Of a DNA stretch of 21,167 nucleotides, positions 15,728 through 21,167 are shown piece after piece (position 1 is the first letter of the stretch; every line of letters begins with the position of its first letter). Made by a program: the position numbers and the translations under genes. The DNA lies in contig UQVR01000020.1 in NCBI GenBank assembly GCA_900544625.1, positions 1 through 21,167 of the forward strand, read 5' to 3'. The notes beneath the pieces are model-generated. The model searched no databases. It was not told where the DNA came from and saw only the letters and a list, made by a program, of their open reading frames with translations. This DNA comes from an uncultured Mycoplasmatota bacterium (lineage in GTDB: Bacteria; Bacillota_I; Bacilli_A; RF39; UBA660).

Positions 15728-16141
15728 TTATTCGTCTATGACATTTCCTTCTAGAATTGAATCTATTCTTTCAACCATATCAACAGTTGTTGCATCACCT
15801 AACACCGTAAATGTATTAGATTTACTCTTTATTTCAACACTGGCTTTAGGTGGAGCTTCATATACTCCATAGAAGCTCACCGTATATGTAGTGTTTAAAG
15901 ATGTTGTTTCTGCAAATCTACGAAAGAAACTTTCATAAAATTTTTCTTTATTTATTTTAATTTCTCCATATTTTCTATAATATGAATAATCTACAGCATC
16001 AATCATAGATGCTTCTGTTATTTCTTTTATAACATAATAGTCTTGTGTACTAGTAGTTGTTAAATTTTGTACTAGCATCATTATAACTACTATTACTATA
16101 CCAAGAAGTATTAGCCAATATGCCCAGAAAGCATTCTTCAT
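15728..16141 (-). CDS. TadE/F-like small membrane-anchored protein
   Basis: A 137-residue protein with an N-terminal helix (about 6-26) and a soluble domain outside the membrane (helical 34-80, then strands with VSFYGVYEAPPKASVEIKS). No cysteine is present, unlike most neighbours. It starts MKNAFWAY, with Lys2 as in the other pilin-like proteins here. Topology and location between the adhesin and CpaB genes suggest a minor pilin or TadE/F-like assembly factor. No prepilin cleavage motif is seen. ATG with GGGGTGA about 5 bases upstream. The family was not recognised by sequence. Confidence 0.72.
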   Translation of the reverse strand: MKNAFWAYWLILLGIVIVVIMMLVQNLTTTSTQDYYVIKEITEASMIDAVDYSYYRKYGEIKINKEKFYESFFRRFAETTSLNTTYTVSFYGVYEAPPKASVEIKSKSNTFTVLGDATTVDMVERIDSILEGNVIDE

Positions 16142-16151
16142 TTAGTCACCC

Positions 16152-19100
16152 CTATTTCCAAGATGGCCCACCAAGAACAGATTCGTTATATACATATCCG
16201 CTCCATAGTGTCCAATAACCACTTGATTCAGTTTCACTCTTTCTTTTTGATTCATTATTTTCAAGACGATTATTTGCTGTTATTGCATCATCATATTTAT
16301 CAACCAATTCATCAATCAAATCACTATAACAATAAATGTTTTTATATGTCTTTCCATCAATTGTTGCATCATAACATGTTAATGAGTCATTGATATACCC
16401 GCCATCTTTTGTATGCTTTTTATTATATTCTTTTATTGTATTGATAACATCTGGTGTCATTTTGATACTAAATGCTAATTCTGAATCATCTCCAGTTTTA
16501 TCATATACCATTTCATTTACGTCTTCTATTTCCGTAATTGTTTTTTCAGCTTTTTTATTTAGTAGTTTTAGAGATTCTAAATTACTTGTAGTAATCCAGT
16601 TATATCCAAATGTTCTATTTGCAGCATGGAAATTGGTTGTAGATATTGTTTTATGTATAATATTTAGTTCATCTAAATTGATTATACATCCATTACATGC
16701 TACTTCACATGAATCTCCTGTGCATTGTTTCCATTCACAACTATCTCCAATACATTCAAATGTACAATTAGGACAATCTTTTGGCTTACATGGAGATTCA
16801 TAACGGCATGTGTAATTTCCATCAAATGTATTAGCTCCATTATTGTAGGCTATACTATTTTCTTCTCTATCTCCATTGAAATCGATTAAACGACCTGTTC
16901 CTTCTTTTTCATCATAGAACTCACCTAAATCTTCAATCATTAATCTAAATACTCCGCCACCAACAGTATTTGTTGATACTGGTAATCCATTTAGTAATGC
17001 TTCAAGTTGAACTTTATTACCTGTGTAATCTCCATTTACAGTTATTTTACCATTTGCTGCTATTTGATAGAAAGCAGTTGGGGTTATATAATCTTGTTTT
17101 TTTTCAACTTCTTTTTTTACAAATCTAGCTTGTGATACTGATTCATTTACTACTTTACATCCAGTTGTATCGCAAACAGTGTAAGCCACGGATTTAAATG
17201 CTCCACTATGTTTAAGTTCATCTTCGCTAAGAGAAACATAACTATTTCCTGAGACGCAATTATAATAATTATCTGTATTTCCCGTACAAACACTTATTTT
17301 TGTTTTAACTTCCGGATTACCGTCTGGAGTAAGATATTGTTTTTCTTTGTATTCATCAGTTGCAATTAAATCATAGTATGGGGTGTAGTTGCTACCATTT
17401 TTTCCATGATTTTCATCGTAATAGTATCTTAGTTTTTGCTTAAATAAGAAGTCAGTCGTCCATCCAGTTGTACAATTATTGTAATCAGTTAATATTCTTT
17501 GGTATTCTTTTATAGCAGAATTTAGTGTTTTTAAAGCACTATCTCTAAGTGATTTATGATCTACTTCTTTACCATCTGATCCGCTACAACTACAGCATTT
17601 ACAATCTGCTGCTGTACCAGATGAATAATCAGCAACTAAAGTTTCTCCACTTCTTGTTGTATATTTTGTTTGATTTGCATAATATTTTCCGTTAGTATCA
17701 TAATAACCGAAAGTCCATGTTTTTGAAACTAAAACTACTGATTTTGATACACTTCCACATGACCATCTTGTATCTTCTTTTGGTGGTTTACATGTTGGAC
17801 ATCCTTCTTCTCCCCCAGAGCATGCCCCATGTGAATCGCTACTTCTTTCATAAGTATAGCTTGTGCTTGCTGCAGCAGCATAGAATGAATAAATATTATA
17901 TGCATCAACCATTTTTGCAACAGCTTCTTTAATGTCTTTTTCGAATTTTTCCTTGTCTATACTTTTGTCTGTTTTATTTCCACTTGTATAACAAGTTTTT
18001 GTACCTTCAATATGACTCGTTAATTTAAAATATCCACCACATTTAACATCTTTAATTATTGGATTCATTTTAATTTGCGCATAATCCTCTTTACAGAACA
18101 CATTACAGTAATCATTTGACACGCCACCTGCTGCAGGTGTAAATTGATATGTATTTCCTGCGTCATCTTCATTATCTAAAACACAAGTTTTAATTTTATC
18201 TGGCCCTTTTATTGTTGCGATAGCATCGTTTTCATCTTCACTACAGATTGGAGTTTGAAGCTCAGTACTACATGCATTACTACATTTTATTTTACCTGTT
18301 ATTTCTCCAGTTAAACCGCCTTCATTTTTTTGCATTACATAGAAATTTTGGGCATTTGTTTGACCAGTTGGAATCAAATGAGCACCGACATATTCCAATT
18401 TTGGATCATTGTAGTCATAAGTTATCTTATAATTTGTAGTTTTGCAATTTTCTCCTTGCTTTGCCACATCAAATGTTAATCTAATTTTTCCATTTGATCC
18501 ATTTATATAATTTTTATTAGTGCTTGGAGTTTCTCCATTAACCTTAAAATTACTGCAACTAGAGCATTCTAATTTAAAGTTTTTAATAACACCCCTTGAA
18601 GCATCAAAATTTTCATACGATAATTCTATACTAACTCCTGTATCATGGTTACTTGACTTTGATGTTATTGTTGGTGTTGTACTTAATCCTTTTGTTACTT
18701 CATTGGCTTTTGCTAAACCTATATCAAATAATTTTTGAGCAACATTCATTATCTGTGCTATTTTACTATTAGATGTATCATAAACAAATTTGTATTCATT
18801 ATTAAACCACGAAGGATTATATTTAACTAAATCACTAAAGCTATTCGAATAACTTGATTGTGCTAGCCATTCTCTACCAATATTTACATGAGCTGATGCT
18901 ATAGCAATTAGTTCACTATTACTGGCTGTACCTTTTCCTTGGCCACCAACACCCATAGCAAATGCTCTTATAGCAATACTTGTTGCAACATAAAAATCTT
19001 GATTGGATAAACTTGTACTAACTGTTGGCATACCGGAAAATTCGCTATATCCTTGTTTCATAATTTCTAAAACACCCAATCCAATAGCATTATTTGTCTT

Positions 19101-19436
19101 ATCTTTAGATGCTCCTAAAATATAGTCTATTTTGTATGTAGTATCTGATTGTAAGTGTGGATCAATACAGTATCCTAATATTTTATTGCTAGTTCCCATT
19201 TTAGTAATTTCATATGGGATTACAGTTAATCCTCGATTAATAGGTTTTGGAATTGTTAGTCCTTCAATTATTATTTTGTTATTTCCATTTCTATCTACGT
19301 AATTTGTAAAACCTCTTTTCCAATCTTTTGTGTATTTATCCCCTACCACAAAAGATTCAGCATTAACTCTTGTTGTACAAAATGTTATAACTATTAAAAT
19401 TAATATTAATAAATTTCTCAATCTTTTCATTTTCAT
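16152..19436 (-). CDS. Large cysteine-rich secreted protein with thioester-domain-like N-terminus
   Basis: Probable surface adhesin, 1094 residues. Signal peptide at 1-26 (basic start, hydrophobic core, VNA before the cut). Residues about 27-200 resemble the thioester domain of Gram-positive adhesins: YCID with Cys90, and FYVATSIAIRAF at 148-159 where the canonical pattern is TQxAIW. The glutamine that closes the thioester is Ser153 here. The rest holds about three dozen cysteines, with dense clusters (ADCKCCSC near 610 and a run of nine between about 890 and 930), and a C-terminal part (from about 940) with helical segments. There is no LPXTG motif and no C-terminal helix, so anchoring must be indirect. 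The gene overlaps the upstream gene by four bases (ATGA) and is followed closely by Tad genes, suggesting display by the filament machine (inference). Confidence 0.85.
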   Translation of the reverse strand: MKMKRLRNLLILILIVITFCTTRVNAESFVVGDKYTKDWKRGFTNYVDRNGNNKIIIEGLTIPKPINRGLTVIPYEITKMGTSNKILGYCIDPHLQSDTTYKIDYILGASKDKTNNAIGLGVLEIMKQGYSEFSGMPTVSTSLSNQDFYVATSIAIRAFAMGVGGQGKGTASNSELIAIASAHVNIGREWLAQSSYSNSFSDLVKYNPSWFNNEYKFVYDTSNSKIAQIMNVAQKLFDIGLAKANEVTKGLSTTPTITSKSSNHDTGVSIELSYENFDASRGVIKNFKLECSSCSNFKVNGETPSTNKNYINGSNGKIRLTFDVAKQGENCKTTNYKITYDYNDPKLEYVGAHLIPTGQTNAQNFYVMQKNEGGLTGEITGKIKCSNACSTELQTPICSEDENDAIATIKGPDKIKTCVLDNEDDAGNTYQFTPAAGGVSNDYCNVFCKEDYAQIKMNPIIKDVKCGGYFKLTSHIEGTKTCYTSGNKTDKSIDKEKFEKDIKEAVAKMVDAYNIYSFYAAAASTSYTYERSSDSHGACSGGEEGCPTCKPPKEDTRWSCGSVSKSVVLVSKTWTFGYYDTNGKYYANQTKYTTRSGETLVADYSSGTAADCKCCSCSGSDGKEVDHKSLRDSALKTLNSAIKEYQRILTDYNNCTTGWTTDFLFKQKLRYYYDENHGKNGSNYTPYYDLIATDEYKEKQYLTPDGNPEVKTKISVCTGNTDNYYNCVSGNSYVSLSEDELKHSGAFKSVAYTVCDTTGCKVVNESVSQARFVKKEVEKKQDYITPTAFYQIAANGKITVNGDYTGNKVQLEALLNGLPVSTNTVGGGVFRLMIEDLGEFYDEKEGTGRLIDFNGDREENSIAYNNGANTFDGNYTCRYESPCKPKDCPNCTFECIGDSCEWKQCTGDSCEVACNGCIINLDELNIIHKTISTTNFHAANRTFGYNWITTSNLESLKLLNKKAEKTITEIEDVNEMVYDKTGDDSELAFSIKMTPDVINTIKEYNKKHTKDGGYINDSLTCYDATIDGKTYKNIYCYSDLIDELVDKYDDAITANNRLENNESKRKSETESSGYWTLWSGYVYNESVLGGPSWK

Positions 19437-20182
19437 ATTATACTTCTCCTACGTTTTTTAATTATTATATATGTTGCACCTCCGGCAACAACAACCAATG
19501 TTACTCCCCCAATAATAAATGGAACTTTATGTTCAACAATAAAATCAATCGTTTTTTTATACCATTTATCATTTTTCTTTTCTTCTTCTTTTATTTGTTC
19601 CTTTTTTGCAATTTGTTCACGAACTCTTGTAAAAAAGGCATCATATCCAACATCTTCATATGTAACATATCTTTGACATAAATAGTAGTCTGGTACTTCT
19701 TTACATATTTCATAAGTTGAATAGTCATTATATCTTGGTAATGAAATGTAAAGTGTTTTTAAAACACTTCCTTCACAACCAGTATTACTTGACGAACGCA
19801 ACTTAATTGTATAAGTGACCATAGTATCTAGTTCACTCCAATCAAATTTTATATTACCATTTTGTGAATCACTATAACTGAATATTTTTTTATCATCATT
19901 TATATTATTTGTAACTTCAACATATATGTTTTTTGTTAAATTCAAAATATTAACTTGAATATAATCAGTCTTGGCTACAAACTCTTCGTTTTCGATGCCA
20001 TCTGGAATGTCATATTCATCTTTATTAAGGATTCTTTCTTTGATTTCATAGTTTGCCTTAACGTTTGACGCTTCGTTATTTAATTTAGCTTGTTCTTCAT
20101 AACTACAAGTCGCTGCTTTTGGAACCGACATCAATATTACGAAAGATAACATAAATAATGATACTTTTCTAAATTTTCCCAT
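19433..20182 (-). CDS. Secreted single-pass membrane protein, first gene of the Tad-like operon
   Basis: Family not recognised. The 249-residue protein has a signal peptide (about 1-24), an extracellular beta-rich domain (about 30-150) with Cys26, 136, 160 and 169, a Lys/Glu-rich helix likely to be coiled coil (about 185-212), a C-terminal helix (about 219-241) and a basic cytoplasmic tail (KKRRRR). This is a type I membrane topology. The coiled coil next to the membrane could be a stalk or partner surface. Stop TGA overlaps the start of the large adhesin gene (ATGA), so the two are co-translated; it may hold or chaperone that protein, which lacks an anchor of its own. ATG with AGGTGA about 4 bases upstream. 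Confidence 0.83.
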   Translation of the reverse strand: MGKFRKVSLFMLSFVILMSVPKAATCSYEEQAKLNNEASNVKANYEIKERILNKDEYDIPDGIENEEFVAKTDYIQVNILNLTKNIYVEVTNNINDDKKIFSYSDSQNGNIKFDWSELDTMVTYTIKLRSSSNTGCEGSVLKTLYISLPRYNDYSTYEICKEVPDYYLCQRYVTYEDVGYDAFFTRVREQIAKKEQIKEEEKKNDKWYKKTIDFIVEHKVPFIIGGVTLVVVAGGATYIIIKKRRRSII

Positions 20183-20203
20183 TTTGTCACCTACCTATGT
20201 CTT

Positions 20204-20232
20204 AGTTTACCATAAATGCAACTTTTTTTCAA
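20204..20232 (-). promoter_or_regulatory. Promoter of the Tad-like operon
   Basis: On the minus strand TTGAAA (20227-20232) and TAAACT (20204-20209) are separated by 17 bases. Predicted start is near 20197, leaving a leader of about 15 bases with the AGGTGA site. It is divergent from the promoter at 20240-20268, with only 7 bases between the two -35 elements. Confidence 0.72.
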
Positions 20233-20239
20233 TTCCAAA

Positions 20240-20268
20240 TTGCGATATTAATACAAATATGTTATTAT
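20240..20268 (+). promoter_or_regulatory. Promoter of the metallophosphoesterase-like gene
   Basis: TTGCGA (20240-20245) and TATTAT (20263-20268) are separated by 17 bases on the plus strand. Predicted start is near 20275. The divergent arrangement with the Tad-like operon promoter could allow joint control. Confidence 0.6.
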
Positions 20269-20293
20269 TTAATTATTAAGGATAGTGATAGTA

Positions 20294-21100
20294 TTGAAAA
20301 AGATTTTTATAGTTATAATTTTTTTGGTTGGCTTAATTATAATCGATGGTTTTTTTATTAATCCTAATGGTTTTAAAATAGCGGAAAAAAAGATTTTTGT
20401 TGAAAACTTGCCAGAATCCTTCGAAAACTTTAAAATATTACAAATATCAGATTTATTAATTAGTAATAAAAAAGATATTAATAGGCTAAAAAATATTAAA
20501 GCAAAAAGCAATGAGAGAAAGCCCGATATTATAGTTTTTACCGGAGATTTAATAAATTCTAAAAACGATTTAACTGATAAAGATATCAATAATATCATTG
20601 AAATTTTAAAATCATTAGATTGTAATTTATATAAGTATTCTGTTATTGGTGATAATGATCAAAAAAACATTGATTTATTTAATAAAATTATGAACAATTC
20701 TAACTTTAAAATTCTAGATAATGAGTCAACTTATCTTTTTTATAAAGATATTACTCCAATTAAGATTACTGGAATTAATACTGTAAATGTAAAAACAGTA
20801 GAAACAAAAGAAGAATTAACACCTGTATTTAATCTAGTACTTATGCATTACCCAGATTATATCGACGATTTATCTTTTGAAAACGCGATTGCTCTTTCGG
20901 GTCACTCATTAAAAGGAACTATTCGTATTCCATTTTACGGAGGAATTATTAAAAAAGTTGGTGCAAAAAAGTATATTGATGACTATTATGAGGTTGGCAC
21001 AAATAAATTATATGTTTCTGGTGGTATAGGGACTGAAAACGTTAAGTTTAGATTTAATAATAAACCAGAAATAAACATTTATAGATTGGAAAAAAAATAA
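20294..21100 (+). CDS. Membrane-anchored metallophosphoesterase-fold protein, metal ligands degenerate
   Basis: Resembles YkuE-type calcineurin-like phosphoesterases: N-terminal helix (about 3-18) and then an outside-facing domain of about 240 residues. Counting from TTG at 20294, the five family motifs are recognisable but altered: ISDLL instead of ISDxH (Asp53 kept, His replaced by Leu55), TGDL intact (Gly84-Asp85), GDND at 119-122 instead of GNHD, LMHYP with His185 intact, and SGHSLKGTIRIPF with GHSL (203-206) instead of GHTH. Loss of three ligand positions suggests a weak or inactive enzyme. Start is uncertain: AAGGA at 20278-20282 is 2 bases from a GTG at 20285 and 11 bases from the TTG at 20294; MKKIF is the more usual beginning. 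The gene stands alone between its promoter and terminator. Confidence 0.82.
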   Translation: MKKIFIVIIFLVGLIIIDGFFINPNGFKIAEKKIFVENLPESFENFKILQISDLLISNKKDINRLKNIKAKSNERKPDIIVFTGDLINSKNDLTDKDINNIIEILKSLDCNLYKYSVIGDNDQKNIDLFNKIMNNSNFKILDNESTYLFYKDITPIKITGINTVNVKTVETKEELTPVFNLVLMHYPDYIDDLSFENAIALSGHSLKGTIRIPFYGGIIKKVGAKKYIDDYYEVGTNKLYVSGGIGTENVKFRFNNKPEINIYRLEKK

Positions 21101-21120
21101 CCGTATGGTTATTTTTTTTT
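21092..21120. terminator. Terminator at the end of the metallophosphoesterase-like gene
   Basis: Arms 21092-21102 and 21107-21117 form an 11-bp stem with a GTAT loop, overlapping the stop codon and followed by a T run. The A-rich left arm makes it work on the minus strand too, as expected if a convergent gene ends just beyond. Confidence 0.88.
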
Positions 21121-21166
21121 ATATTGTAATTTCAACCGCACCATTTAATATAATTTTAACAGATAA
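21119..21166 (-). CDS. Possible 3' end of a convergent gene, cut by the window edge
   Basis: On the minus strand a 15-codon open frame runs from the window edge to a TAA at 21119-21121, coding a plausible C-terminus ending NGAVEITI. The stop sits right beside a bidirectional terminator and the codons include GC-richer choices uncommon in intergenic DNA here. Fifteen codons cannot prove a gene. Confidence 0.3.
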   Translation of the reverse strand, partial: LSVKIILNGAVEITI

Positions 21167-21167
21167 T

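Noticed and set aside
16390..16803. Long plus-strand open frame opposite the adhesin gene (and a similar one at 4338-4676 opposite uvrA)
   Set aside because: Both are antisense to well-supported genes, lack ribosome sites, and have compositions that mirror the real coding strand.
18350..18375. LIPTG string in the large adhesin, reminiscent of a sortase motif
   Set aside because: The order is L-I-P-T-G, not L-P-x-T-G, and it lies in the middle of the protein with no following helix or basic tail.
20095..20120. Cys26 after the signal peptide of the 249-residue protein as a lipobox
   Set aside because: The preceding residues are A-A-T. A lipobox needs Leu/Val/Ile at -3 and Gly/Ala/Ser at -1. 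The protein also has a C-terminal membrane helix.
1..21167. Use of TGA as a tryptophan codon, as in many Mollicutes
   Set aside because: All large genes read through to full family length with the standard code, tryptophan is coded by TGG, and TGA ends the gene at 19433.

Overview
The window is a very AT-rich bacterial chromosome segment with Shine-Dalgarno sequences in front of almost every gene, TAA as the favoured stop and TGA also used as a stop (end of the gene at 19433), so the standard bacterial code applies. Low GC, compact proteins, Gram-positive style promoters and a Tad-like surface operon with a thioester-like adhesin suggest an uncultured Bacilli/Mollicutes-related Firmicute, perhaps a gut commensal of the RF39 kind. 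The lineage is inference. No RNA gene, CRISPR array or insertion sequence is visible. No gene-free stretch exceeds about 220 bases.

Region 1 (1-6300, minus strand) is housekeeping: an lgt-trxB pair (lipoprotein diacylglyceryl transferase, thioredoxin reductase), a single-gene pepT unit (peptidase T) with its own promoter and terminator, and uvrA (excision repair). Region 2 (6390-7920, plus strand) is one gene for a membrane-anchored extracellular protein with an Asn/Ser/Thr linker and a cysteine cluster.

Region 3 (7930-20232, minus strand) is the main attraction: a Tad/Flp-type (type IV filament) assembly locus of 15 genes in what look like three promoter-defined units. Unit A runs from 20182 to 11326: a secreted single-pass membrane protein, a 1094-residue cysteine-rich thioester-domain-like surface protein, a TadE/F-like small protein, two CpaB/RcpC-like SAF proteins, the CpaF/TadA ATPase, TadB and TadC. 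A strong 16-bp terminator follows, and the promoter of unit B is built into it. Unit B holds two short pilin candidates with identical first nine residues, two longer paralogous pilin-like proteins, a CpaE-like ATPase with a degenerate P-loop, and a small two-helix membrane protein. A second copy of that membrane protein (unit C) has a separate near-consensus promoter. No prepilin peptidase, secretin, LPXTG protein or sortase is encoded here.

Region 4 (20240-21117, plus strand) is a divergently transcribed, membrane-anchored metallophosphoesterase-fold protein that has lost several metal ligands, closed by a strong terminator. The last bases may be the 3' end of a convergent gene.

Working model (inference): CpaF, TadB and TadC build a surface filament from the small pilins, CpaB proteins and CpaE support or localise the machine, and the large thioester-like protein is displayed at the surface or filament. 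The layout lets filament subunits be made in excess over the assembly machine.
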